Source: an uncultured Bacteroidales bacterium (GTDB lineage: Bacteria > Bacteroidota > Bacteroidia > Bacteroidales > F082). Taken from it: 64,000 nt of DNA. Within the stretch, counting starts at the first letter, position 1. Every line of letters begins with the position of its first letter. Below the pieces are notes generated by a model. It had not been told where the DNA came from. It saw nothing but the letters and a program-made list of their open reading frames with translations, and searched no databases. Location of the stretch: assembly GCA_900317155.1 (NCBI GenBank), contig ONFO01000007.1, positions 1 through 64,000 of the forward strand, read 5' to 3'. Positions 20,101-28,900 of the stretch are shown piece after piece. Position numbers and translations under genes: made by a program.

Positions 20101-21670
20101 TGAAGTTCAGGCGCTCCTTTGGGTAGCTGGGGTCAAGTGGCTGATAGGCACAGCCCGCCTTGAGAATACCGAGCGAGGCAATCGCCATCCACTCGCAGCG
20201 AGGGATGATGATTGAAACAGCATCGCCCACGCCCAATCCTTTGGACATGATATAACCTGCTATGCGGTCGCTCAATTCGTCAACCTGTGCGTAGGTGTAA
20301 CGATGGTCTTTGAAAACGACGGCTTCGGCATCCGGCGTGGCCTTGGCCTGACGACGGAACAGCGACACCACTGTCTGCGTGTCATCGTAAGGTCTGTCAG
20401 TGTCGTTGAACGAATCGAGCAATTCGACCTGTTTCTTCGTGGCAATGTTGATATTGCGCAGATATTCCTCTGTGAGGAAGCCTTCAACAACTGCTTCAAA
20501 ACTTTCCAAAAACTGGCTGATTAACTGCTCCGAATACATGTTGGCTTTGTATTCTGCCTCCACACAGTAATGACCATCCATAACCAAAGCCTTTACATAG
20601 AACGGAACCTCCAAGGTCGTGTTGCACATTTGGATAGCCTTCGTGGGTTTGCCGTTTATCTCCATGTTGTCCAATACATTACCGTGCCATGCAAAGAAAG
20701 AAGCCATCTGCAGGTTCAAATCGTTCATCATGTCGCTGAAGGCATAGGTGTCATGTTGTCGGCAGCCCGTCATTTGCTCCTGACCTGCCTTTAGGAAATC
20801 GATCACCGTAGTGTCGTCGGTAAATGTTGCATATACGGGCAGCGTTTTGACTAACATAGCGACAGAGTGAGCCAATCTTTCGTCTGAACGACCACTATAA
20901 ATGGTATTGAATAGTGCCTCCTGCTCGTTGTTGAATTTTGCTAACAGATAGCTATAGACCGCAGTAAAGAAGGTGCTCTTGAAGATGCTGTGTTCCTTGC
21001 AGAATGCATCCAATCGCGCATTGTCTACATTCATGATTCGTGTCATACGACCTTGTTGCGATTCCGAGTCCTCTTTGTCTGGCAACAACGGCGAATAGCA
21101 GTCTCCGCAGTCGAAATGTTGAGCATACCATTGCTTATCTTCTTCAAAAACAGGTGTATTGCGCTTTTCAGCTTCGGCTATGGCTACATCGGCAAGTGTC
21201 ATGGCTTCAGGCTTCAACGTTTTGCCGTTGTAGGCAGCGTCCACATCGTTGAGTATCACCTTCAGTGCCGAGCCGTCGCAAATGATATGGAGAATGTCGA
21301 TGAAAAAGTAGAAATGCTCGGCATCTTTGAGCAGCCGGATGCGGAAAAGCCTGTCGTTATAAATATTGAACGGCTTAACCATCCCTTGTTTTTCCGCTTC
21401 GATATCGGTGATATGCTCTACTTCCAAACTGAAAGTCTCGCTGTCATCGATGGTCTGCACGGGGTCGCCCTGCTCGTTCAATTCGATGCGTGTGAATAAT
21501 GTGGGATGGGCGGCAACGGCAGTTTCTATGGCAGCCTTTAACCTTTCCTCGTCCAGACTGCCATCAAGTTCGTAGATGTATGAGATATTGTAACAAATCT
21601 CCCCTTGGTGAGCGACACACTCAACATAGAGGCCATATTGTGATTTTGATAATGGAGCAGTTTGTTTCAT
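11189..21670 (-). CDS. Three-module non-ribosomal peptide synthetase with terminal reductase
   Basis: 3493 residues with domain order C-A-T-C-A-T-C-A-T-R. Condensation domains lie near 1-430, 1040-1460 and 2070-2480; the last two carry HHLVFDG, while the first reads LHIICDG, keeping the catalytic second His. Adenylation domains have YTSGSTG P-loops near residues 585, 1615 and 2652. Carrier serines lie in GLTS (about 970, 2004) and GGTS (about 3036). The C-terminus is a reductase with GATGYLG (about 3130) and a YTYSK catalytic pair, so the peptide should leave as an aldehyde or alcohol. A starter C domain suggests an N-acyl group (inference). Its ATG overlaps the MFS stop by 4 bp. Three in-frame heptad-repeat insertions interrupt it. 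No phosphopantetheinyl transferase is in the window. Confidence 0.95.
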   Translation of the reverse strand: MKQTAPLSKSQYGLYVECVAHQGEICYNISYIYELDGSLDEERLKAAIETAVAAHPTLFTRIELNEQGDPVQTIDDSETFSLEVEHITDIEAEKQGMVKPFNIYNDRLFRIRLLKDAEHFYFFIDILHIICDGSALKVILNDVDAAYNGKTLKPEAMTLADVAIAEAEKRNTPVFEEDKQWYAQHFDCGDCYSPLLPDKEDSESQQGRMTRIMNVDNARLDAFCKEHSIFKSTFFTAVYSYLLAKFNNEQEALFNTIYSGRSDERLAHSVAMLVKTLPVYATFTDDTTVIDFLKAGQEQMTGCRQHDTYAFSDMMNDLNLQMASFFAWHGNVLDNMEINGKPTKAIQMCNTTLEVPFYVKALVMDGHYCVEAEYKANMYSEQLISQFLESFEAVVEGFLTEEYLRNINIATKKQVELLDSFNDTDRPYDDTQTVVSLFRRQAKATPDAEAVVFKDHRYTYAQVDELSDRIAGYIMSKGLGVGDAVSIIIPRCEWMAIASLGILKAGCAYQPLDPSYPKERLNFMVMDADAKLLIADESLRDLVDEYQGEVLLTKEFLQLPPLTAEANSKLSTLNSQLSPSDRFILLYTSGSTGVPKGCQLTHGNLVNYCNWYWKYYDLKPEHNVAEYASYGFDVHQEGIYPPLTGGATVHIIPEELRLDLVSLNEYLEREHITHTFMTTQVGYQFATNIENHSLIHMSVAGEKLASIAPPQGYQLHNGYGPTEATILITIYPVTKKDTDVPIGKPLDNVRLYVVDQQGHRLPVGAMGELWAAGPQVALGYLNRPDKNAEVFIQNPFTTEKKYIRAYRTGDIVRYLPDGNIQFVGRKDGQVKIRGFRIELKEVEAVIREFPGIKDATVQAFDDEGGGKFIAAYIVADEQIDIEALNNFILDQKPPYMVPAVTMQIDRIPLNQNQKVNKKALPKPEKKAEEAVMESDVPMNDLEQELHELIAGIVNTSAFGVTTKLSYVGLTSISAIKLAVQVNKRYGVTLDSKALVKNGTLQSIENEIWKNVMAGGVIAGGDLKSSTQEANSQPSTLNSQLKSVPLSYAQTGVYIDCVSNPTSTLYNIPFLLSFPAGIEDAKLADAVKRVIEAHPELHVHFTTEGDTVMQTLADSFPVEVPVNEMSDQQLATYKREFVRPFDLQKPPLYRFEVVKTESGIKLLMDVHHLVFDGGSADLFIHQIISMLENSAVEKEAYTYFDFVSDQQKDANSDDFKAAQQFFAEKLQNCEGASEIPADMPKTDQQGFIGEAVCPTNHEKAAAFCRQLEITPAHLFLAATSYVVSRYTNNREVYLNTISSGRSNLKIADTVGMFVNTLALGLSIDDVTVGEYLKQVGETFDETLHHENYPFARIASDFGFHPAIFYAYQVGVLSDYKVDGQPVGQETLELNVPKFKINIKIEPQGVVVQYDDSLYSAQLGKALAESIAAVAERMMEEPQAKVRQLSIVSKNQEEELSHLRQVATGDAPFKFFHECISHYAEKSPEQEALVACDATYTYKEMDEQTNRIANGLRQRGVEMGDRVALLLPRTSRLILSMFGVMKAGAAYIPCDPDYPADRVKLILEDSGARFIITTKDRLNAVPSDKAIDVDELINCQLSIINYQLSITPDDLAYLIYTSGSTGRPKGVMLRHESICNYLYGHQGNVFANAVLTDATRILSVTTISFDAALQDIGMAYYNGKTLILATEEQANNPLELAQLIEEQHIDMVSGTPSRWQTWLTSDDFCHVISNVKICRAGGEKYPQQLLDQLRSVTKARLFNCYGPTEITVASNNAELTDAAHITVGKPQLNVKEFIVDADGNELPVGVVGELYIGGKGVARGYNNLDEMTRERFVEYHGERIYKSGDYAKWLPDGNVVILGRTDHQIKLRGLRIELGEVENAILQVDGVKQVVVIIRQIGGMEHLCAYFTADHEIDIAAMRTAISSHLTEYMVPTAYMQLENLPMTPNGKTDIKALPDPTVQTTPSGSGTAASRKLTRIEKELQDMVKEILGIEDVDVECSLGMVGLTSLSAIRLAILIQQRYGVALQAKQMVKNSSLMSIEDEILSSILNGQSVEQKKKDDADSQSSILTCPLSYAQTGVYFDCLKNPMAIQYNIPHLVTFPKEIDIEALSEAIRTLVGKHPQLTAHFGQSEEGIVQTLNPELTIAIPVKTMSEKELEQYKNDFVRPFDLATGPLCRFEIVTTEQGAYLLFDVHHLVFDGGSTDIFFRQLCALLNGTPIEEEAISYPAYVVAEKAAEDSEDYRVAKDFFKERLSVVESATEVRPDLPNPMTGTVSQAVSNLDIKTIDTFCRAHQITPAHLTLSAVYYALSRFANSEQVCITTVSNGRSDLRIRNTVGMFVNTLAISATIGKQSVMDFLQEVSKNFDETLNHENYPFAQIAADYGLTPEIQFVYQLGIATEYTVAGTPLKMETLGIQTPKFPITFFIAPVDGQPSVCVAYDNGKYSARLMQSLADAVKVTVERMIAKPDAALNSICIVSDEEAERIIKLGTGKEIDVDITKTFANLFTEQAKRTPDAPAVVDRDSQLTYGEMDRYSNALAHQLIDFGVQPNDFVCVMLDRKKEFPLSVLSIHKAGAAYTPLDFEYPNERLSYMLENSESKVLITSHDVLEAKQAEGDFNTAAAKTFFIDDFMENVPNAEPIDLSNPDGLAYMIYTSGSTGKPKGAMLHQAGLRNFIAVVIDMEQLTAADRVSGHRSFSFDAHIEDMYPVLTLGGSFHIMPTEIRKDLGAIRQFLIDHQITGGGYSTAMTSLLLNTFDDLPIRFTTGGGEKMDGVYSDHIEIINVYGPTECTDDTSYYSIAPGRRVENIPIGESVANNWNFIVDTAGNLVPQGVAGELCFAGIQVGRGYWQLPERTAKSFVDCPFVKQDRWGRPVRMYHTGDLCRWNEEGQLEYISRIDTQVKLRGFRIELGEIESKALNIEGVRQAAAEVRKVMGNEHLVLYYTLESNSTLTDEDIRKTLAASSLAEYMVPDAYMQMDTMPMTPNGKINRKVLPIPEMKRVTEYEAPKGEKEELFCNIFSDILKIKEVGATDNFFEIGGTSINAIKVIVEASKRGVQIVFNDIFNLKTPRALAEYVSGNTGTPNTTTPSPSVPTNQPSPMDNSEYAAFIPVLDKNTLNAFRNGEHQPIGDVLLTGATGYLGIHVLNELLTNYGGHIICPLRSKADQSPMQRLKTLYFYYFGRTEAFAHIEERVETISAEVTQPDALDAIDRQGLTVINCVANVKHFSAGNDIEMVNIESVRNLIGFCLRTHSRLIHISTISVAGMSINDVPGPEVKLTEQDFYIGQYVNDRKYTYSKFKAEELVLDAIAHHGLNAKIMRVGNLSARQKDGEFQINFNTNNFLAMLRAYVVIGMVPYEALNQRFEFSPIDEVAHAIMLLSQTPKDCTVFHPNNTHRQFLSDVLIGFAKAGIVLKRVESEEFQQALDRMMDNPDLITLLRPLMAYNLGGNRKVRSIESTNDYTTQVLYRCGFQWPPTAADYVHRFVDTIIGFDYFNVST
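16861..16901 (-). repeat. In-frame heptad repeat inside NRPS adenylation domain 2
   Basis: Five to six 7-bp units of the type CAATTAT (CAATTGT at the ends) on the coding strand encode NCQLSIINYQLSI. The insertion lies just before DDLAYLIYTSGSTG, the A3 core motif. Comparable A domains in this window have only a short loop here. Confidence 0.85.
18551..18586 (-). repeat. In-frame heptad repeat between carrier 1 and condensation 2
   Basis: Five 7-bp units of the type ACTCTCA on the coding strand encode ANSQPSTLNSQLKS. They sit in the T-C linker just before the conserved VPLSYAQTG start of the condensation domain. Confidence 0.85.
19940..19974 (-). repeat. In-frame heptad repeat inside NRPS adenylation domain 1
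   Basis: Five 7-bp units (ACTCTAA, then ACTCTCA copies) on the coding strand encode NSKLSTLNSQLS. They lie directly before SDRFILLYTSGSTG, at the same structural position as the 16861-16901 insertion in the next adenylation domain. Confidence 0.85.
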
Positions 21671-22905
21671 AATATGTTTTCTTTATTCATTTTTTTCAAT
21701 GCTTTCAAGTGAAGGACGATGCCTACCAGCATAAAGACGGTAGAGGTGGCGGCCAGCGTCTGGAAAATGTTGACAGAACTGAATTTCGCCAAATAGAGCC
21801 CCTGTATCGTCAGCACACCGGCTAAGGCTGCGATGCTGTAGATGCTGTTGAACAGACTGGTATAGACACTTTTCTTCTCAGGTTCTATCACCATGCTGTT
21901 GCGCAGGCAGTAGATATACATGCCACTGAAGCCGAAGCCAAACACAGCCATAACAACGGTAATCTCAATGATGTCGTGATGACCCACTATCATACGATAG
22001 CCAAGCGCGCCAAGTGTCGCCAGCAATACGACCGCCTGATGGTAGAGGAAGGTGACACGTGGTCCGTAATGCTTCTGGATATACATGATGGGGAATCGAC
22101 CCGCGAAGGCACCGAGCACATAGACCATGATGATGCCGCCCAGCTGAGCCGCGTTCAATCCTAACTCATCGACAAACAGGAAGGAGGTGATGGCCATGTA
22201 TCCACCTTCGAACCATGCCATCCATCCTAAAGAAAAGTTCAATGCCAGCAGAGGTGAATGTGAAATTACCTGGCGGTATTCCCGTAGTGTTTCCTTTGGA
22301 GAAAACTTTGGGCGGTTGTTGGGCGACTCTTGTTGTTCCGTTTTCTCCTGGATGCGGAAAATACTGATTCCTGCCAACATGGCTACACTCAGCACACCCA
22401 AGACGATGAAGCAGTATTGCCAGGATGCCTTCTCGGCAATCACTCCGCCAACAGAAGGGGCAATGATGGGTGAGATGGTAATCAAGATGGTGTACCAGCT
22501 TAGGCGGGTTGCCAAGTTGTCCTTATTCGAGATGCCCGCTATCCAAAGCTGCATGGTGAGCATTACTGTGGCGCGCGAAATGGCCTCGATAATTTGGGCT
22601 ATGTCGAACATGTAGATGCTCTTCGATAGCACACTCAGTGCACAGCTTATCGTGCAGGTGAGGAGTCCCATCTGCATCAGCCGGCGCGAAGTGAAAAGAT
22701 CGGCAAAGGCTGCAAAGCAGAACATGCAGATAATCATGCTGATACGGCTGAATACCATGTTTGACGACATGGCGGCCTCCTCAACACCTAGGTCCTTCGC
22801 TATATAGGATGTCGCTGGAACGAAGATGGTGTTGGCGGAAATAACGATGATGGCGGACAGTACCATCACCACCCAACTGAGATAAAAACGCTTTTTTGTT
22901 GTCAT
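21667..22905 (-). CDS. MFS exporter, Bcr/CflA-like (DHA1)
   Basis: 412 residues with about twelve hydrophobic helices. The loop between helices 2 and 3 reads FADLFTSRRLMQMG, a weak motif A. Helix 5 carries ISPIIAPSVGGVI, the motif C-like antiporter signature of the drug-export subfamily. The gene lies between the two NRPS genes: 42 bp after the two-module NRPS, with its stop overlapping the start of the three-module NRPS as ATGA. That arrangement implies translational coupling and a role exporting the peptide product across the inner membrane, with the upstream porin as a possible outer-membrane exit. The substrate is inferred from position only. Confidence 0.88.
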   Translation of the reverse strand: MTTKKRFYLSWVVMVLSAIIVISANTIFVPATSYIAKDLGVEEAAMSSNMVFSRISMIICMFCFAAFADLFTSRRLMQMGLLTCTISCALSVLSKSIYMFDIAQIIEAISRATVMLTMQLWIAGISNKDNLATRLSWYTILITISPIIAPSVGGVIAEKASWQYCFIVLGVLSVAMLAGISIFRIQEKTEQQESPNNRPKFSPKETLREYRQVISHSPLLALNFSLGWMAWFEGGYMAITSFLFVDELGLNAAQLGGIIMVYVLGAFAGRFPIMYIQKHYGPRVTFLYHQAVVLLATLGALGYRMIVGHHDIIEITVVMAVFGFGFSGMYIYCLRNSMVIEPEKKSVYTSLFNSIYSIAALAGVLTIQGLYLAKFSSVNIFQTLAATSTVFMLVGIVLHLKALKKMNKENIL

Positions 22906-22947
22906 AGGTTAGTACTGTTTTAACAAGCTTGTGATAAATAATCAGCC

Positions 22948-25900
22948 TTATTTTATTTCATCGAAATACCCAAATCCGGCAATTGCCTTCAGCATCTGGT
23001 CCACATAATCCCACGAAGTGCTCGACCAGCGGAATCCGAGACGATACAGCACCTGTGTCGTGTATTGGTTGTCAGTAGGAATCATCACGGCCTTTTGTCC
23101 GTGGGCCATGTCTTGGTAGGCAATCAAGCTGGAGAGACGTTTGGCTTTTTCTGGGTCTTGCTTGGCTTCTTCCATGGCTTCGTTGAAGGTCTCTGTTTCC
23201 ACTTGACGCGGTGCTTGCCCCACCTGTGACAACTCAGCCAACACATCACCGAAATGTACATAGTGGTTGTTGAAAGGATGGAACAGACAGCACGATTGTG
23301 GAGTTTCCGACAGCAACACAATGGCTTTGGCAACTTCGTTGATGGGGGAGAACTCCATGGGTGAGTCAGTCATTTCGTAAGGATAGCAACCCATCATCTG
23401 ATACACCCTGATGCGTCCCATGGCGCTGTTGGTCTGGAAATTAATCTGGAATTCACCATCGGTGGAACGAGGAGCCAGGTTGCCAACGCGCATCACCTTG
23501 GCGTTCAACTTGTGCAAGGCAACGGCATCGAGTACGACGCGCTCGGAGATGAACTTCGAGTGCGAATATTGGTTGCCAAGGTTCTGGCCGAAATAGAGTT
23601 TCTGCTCTGTGTAAACCGTATCCTCAGGCGGCATCCCATTGATGGACATGCCAGCAGTGCTGTAGGTGGAAATATGTATCAACCTTGCATTGTTGAGCAG
23701 GCAGAAACGCACACAATGTGCCGCACCACCCACGTTGACGTCCTCAATCTCAGTGCCCTTGGAGAAGTGCTTCACCACGGCGGCGCAATTGAAGACTGTG
23801 TCCACCTTGCCATCCACCTTGATGTCTTGGGTCACATCGCCGTTGATGATACGCAAACGACTGCCAAACAACTCATTATAGTTGTTGCTGAAGTAGTAAT
23901 ACAGCATTCCTTTCAGTCGGCGTTCAGCCTTTTCTTCGTTTTCAGCCCTCACCATGCACCAAATGGTCGGCACATCTTCGCGGTCGATGAGTTCCTTGAG
24001 AACATGGATACCTAAGAAGCCCGTGGCACCCGTAAGCAACACGTTACCAATTGGCTGTCTTTCACCGCTACGGAAAGCGTCGAGTGTGTTGGCCTCAAGC
24101 ACCTTTTGGATGGGGCCGTAGTTGTACTTGCGTGCCTCTTCGTCCTCGTCGACGGTGTCGCCCGTGAGGAAGTTGGCCAACATTCGCGGTGTCGGGTTGG
24201 CGAACACATCACCATAAGCGATATGATGACCAGCCTTGTCGGCCTCGATGATGACGCGGGTCACCATGAGCGAGGTGCCACCCAATTCAAAGAAGTTGTC
24301 GGTCGCGCCAATCTTGACCATGGACAGGATGTCGCTGTAAATCTTGCAGAACAGCTTCTCGACATCGTTGACAGGCTCCACATATTCGTGGTCTGCCGCC
24401 TGAATGACAGGTGCAGGCAAGGCCTTTCGGTTCACCTTCTGGTTCTGGTTCAGCGGGATGCTGTCGATTTGCATGGTGGCCGCAGGAATCATGTAAGGCG
24501 GTTTCTGCTGCCCGATGAATGCATTCAGTTCCTTGATGTCCACCTTCTGGTCACTGACGATGTAGGCGGCGATGAACTTTCCACCGTTCTCATAATCAAA
24601 GGCTTGCACGGTAGCATCCTTGATGCCTGGGAATTGGCGTATCACGGCCTCCACTTCCTTCAACTCGATGCGGAAACCACGAATCTTCACCTGACCGTCT
24701 TTACGTCCCACAAACTGGATGTTGCCATCGGGGAGGTAACGCACGATGTCGCCCGTGCGATACACACGACTGTGCTTCGGGTCGTCGCTAAAAGGATTCT
24801 TTATATAGGTCTCGGCAGTCTTTTCGGGACGGTTCAGGTAGCCACGGCTCACTTGCGGTCCCGTAACCCACAACTCGCCCATAGCTCCGATGGGCAATCT
24901 ATTGAATTGCTTGTCAACGATATAGAGTCTCAGATTGTCTAACGGCTTGCCGATGGGGATGTCCAATTCGTAATCCTTCACCCAGTAATTTGTGGTGAAA
25001 ATGGTACATTCCGTCGGGCCATAGCCGTTGTACATCTTATAGTTGGTCGGCGGGTTGAGTGCAGAGAGTTTCTCACCACCCACAGCGAAGCAACGCAATG
25101 AATGGTTCTCGACATTGGTCGCAAACTGATAACCGACCTGTGTCGTTATAAATGAATGTGTTATGCCATTTGAATTGAAGTAATCATTCAAATCAGGCAA
25201 GTTCAAGCGGATGTCCTCGCCGATGATATAGACACAGGCACCGCATGTCAGCGCTGGATACATATCCATCATGCAGGCATCGAAGCCATAACTGGCGTAG
25301 GCGGCCACCTTGTCGTTGGCAGTCAAGCCATAATGACTCTGATACCAATGGCAGAAAGCCACAAGGTTGCCATGTTCGAGTTGGCATCCCTTGGGCGTGC
25401 CCGTCGAACCCGAAGTGTAAAGCATGATGAACAAGCTCGAAGGAGTGATGTCGGCCTTTATGGGCTCAGCCGCAGGCAGCGTGTAGATGTCTTTCGTCAA
25501 CAGCACTTCACCTTGGTATTCATCGACGATGGGACGCAATTCCTCATCGGCGATGAGCAACTTGGCGTTGGCATCCTTCATCATGAAGTTCAGGCGCTCG
25601 GCGGGATAACTCGGGTCAAGAGGCTGATAAGCGCAACCGGCCTTCAACACGCCCAACGAGGCAATGGCCATCCACTCGCTGCGCGGAATGAGCACCGAAA
25701 CCACATCCTCGTTGCCAAGGCCTTGTTTCACAAGGTAACTGGCGATACGCTCCGATATGGCATCCACTTCTTTATAAGTATAATGCTTGTCGTGATACAC
25801 CACCGCCATGTTGTCGGGCGTTTGCTCCACCTGACGGCGGAACAGCGAGATGATGGTCTGGGTGTCGTCGTAAGGCACATCGGTTTGGTTGAAGCTGTCG

Positions 25901-28900
25901 AGGATGGTGGCTTGTTCGGCATCCAACAGCGACACTTGCTGCAACTTCATCTCCGGCTGACGGACGAATGCCTTCGCAGCGTTGCAGATCGACTGGGCCA
26001 AACTTTGCATCAGGTCGTGACTGTAACGGCCATTGTCGTATTCGACACACACACTCGGCTTACCCGCCTTGTCGTTCATGATATAGAAAGCGATGCGGAA
26101 CTTCGGCGTGTCTGACTCTAAATTGTCAATAGCAAGCGTTTGGCCTTTGAACTTATGCTCGTCGATAACGCCCATCTGGTAGGCAAACATGATTTCGGCG
26201 GAAAGGTCGTAGTCGGCAGCGATTTGTGCGAAAGGATAATTTTCATGGCGCAATGTTTCATCGAACTGCTTGCTGGTCTCGTTAAGGAACTCAAGCACAG
26301 TTTGTTCGCCGATAGTAGAGCTCAATGCCAGCGTGTTGACGAACATACCGGTAGTGTTGCTGATGCGCAGGTCGGAACGTCCGTTGCTGATGGTGGTGAT
26401 ACACAGTTGCTCGTTGTTGGTGAAACGCGAAAGTGCGTAGAAGGTGGCAGCGAGGGTGAGATGCGCCGGAGTGATGTTATGCTGACGGCAGAAGCTCTCT
26501 ATGGCTTCGAAGTCCAACTGGCTCGACAAGGTCTCTATGACACCTTGCTCTTTGGGGTTGGTCAGGTCTGACGGTACCTCAGTCACGCCCTCCACCTTGC
26601 CCAAACGCTCTTGGAAGAAGTCTCGGGCAGCCGCGTATTCTTCGCTGCTTTCAGCGGCTTTCTCAGCTGCCACGAAATCGGCGTAGGTGAATGACTCAGG
26701 TTCAATCTCATGACCGTTGAGCAATTCAAAGAGTTGGGTCAAAAACAGGTCAATAGATCCGCCGTCAATGACGAGGTGATGGAAATCGAGCATAAGATAG
26801 ACCCATTGCTCAGTTGTGACAATCTCCATGCGATAGAGCGGACCTTGCCTCAAATTGAACGGCTTGACAAAATCCCGCTTATATTGGTTCAACTCTGCCT
26901 CGCTATGCCGGCTCTGCAGAATCTCGATAGGTTGCTCGAAATCAATGATTTGAATGATATCCGAACCTAAACTTCCAAAATGCGCCCGCAGCTGAGGATG
27001 CGTTTTGACAAGGGTTTCCAATGCCTTGGAAAGCAAGGTGGTATCTACATCTTTTGGGAAACGAACCGCCATCGGGATATTATATACGGTTGCCTCGGGC
27101 TGCTTTATGCAATCAACATAGACGCCCATCTGCGCGTATGACAACGGAATATTGTTCGTGTCGGCATGGGTCTCTGCTTTCACCGTCTCTTCCCCAGTAC
27201 CTTCGCTCATCATCTTGGCCAAAATCTCGTTCTCGATGGTTTGTAAAGTGCCCGTCTTGGCTAATGATTTCGAGTCGAGGGTGACGCCGAAGCGCTTGTT
27301 GATTTGAATGGCTAACTTGATGGCCATGATGGAGGTCAGGCCGACATAGCCCAACACCGTCGTTACGCCGAAGTCTTCGGTGTTGATGATCTTTGCGATG
27401 ATACCATGGATTTCCTGTTCCAACAGGTTCATCGGGACGTTGCTCTCCACCACTGCCTCAGCTGCTTTCTTTTCGGGTTTGGGTAATGCTTTCTTGTTCA
27501 CCTTCTGGTTCTGGTTGAGCGGGATGCGGTCGATTTGCATCGTCACGGCAGGCACCATGTAAGGCGGTTTTTGGTCGAGGATGAAGTCGTTTAATGCCTT
27601 GATGTCAATGGTCTCATCGGAAACGATGTAGGCTGCGATGAACTTGCCGCCACCCTCTTCGTCGAAGGCCTGAACGGTGGCGTCTTTGATGCCTGGGAAC
27701 TGAAGGATGACACCTTCAACTTCTTTAAGCTCGATGCGGAAGCCACGAATCTTGACCTGTCCATCCTTACGTCCCACAAACTGGATATTGCCATCGGGGA
27801 GATAGCGGACGATGTCGCCGGTGCGGTAGATGTGGGCGTATTTTTCGCTAGTATCGAAGGGGTTGGAGATATAGACCTCAGCGGTTTTCTCAGGACGGTT
27901 GAGGTAGCCACGGCTCACTTGCGGTCCGGCAACCCAAAGCTCACCAGCAGCACCCACAGGCAAACGGTGACCTGCCTTGTCGACAATATAAAGTTTAGTG
28001 TTGTCCAATGCTGCGCCAATCGGGATGTCCTTCATGGGCTTCGTCACGTCGAAGGAGGTGATGCAGACGGTGCTTTCGGTGGGGCCGTAGAGGTTGGCCA
28101 AGGTGTAATTCGTGGGCGGAGTCAGCGGCGCCAACTTCTCGCCGCCTGTCAACAGGTAGCGCAGACAGTGGTTCTCAACGGAAGTGGCAAACTGATAGGC
28201 CACCTGCGTGGTCATGAATCCGTGGGTAATCTGCTCTTGTTCAAAATACTCGTTCAATGCCAACAAATCCAAGCGCAGTTCTTCAGGGATGATGTAAAGT
28301 GTGGCGCCACTGGTGAGACATGGATAGGTTTCCATCATATTGGCATCGAAACCATAACTTGCGTAGGCCGTCACTTTGCAGCCGGGGGCGAGGCTGAATC
28401 TGCGGTGATACCACTCACAGAATGCGACAAGGTTACGATGCACCAACTGACAGCCCTTGGGCGTGCCCGTAGTACCGGAAGTGTAAAGCATGATGAACAG
28501 CGACTCGGGGTTGGGCGCACAGGCGGACAGGTCTGTGTTGGGGGCAGGCAGTTGTGGGATGTCGTTGATGGACAGCACATCGCCAGTGTATTGATCGACG
28601 ATGCCACGCAATTCCGGGTCGGCAATGAGCAACTTGACGGAAGCATCTTGCATCATGAAGTTGAGGCGCTCCGAAGGATAGGTCGGGTCGAGGGGCTGAT
28701 AGGCGCAGCCAGCCTTCAACACGCCCAGAGAGACGATAGGCATCCACTCGCATCGGGGAATCAACACGGAGACCACATCCTCTTCGTGAAGGCCTTTACC
28801 ATGGATATAAGCAGCGATGCGGTCTGAAATCTCATCCAATTCTCTGTAGGTGAAACGCTTGTCCTTATAAACCACAGCGATGTTGTCGGGCGTTTTCGCC

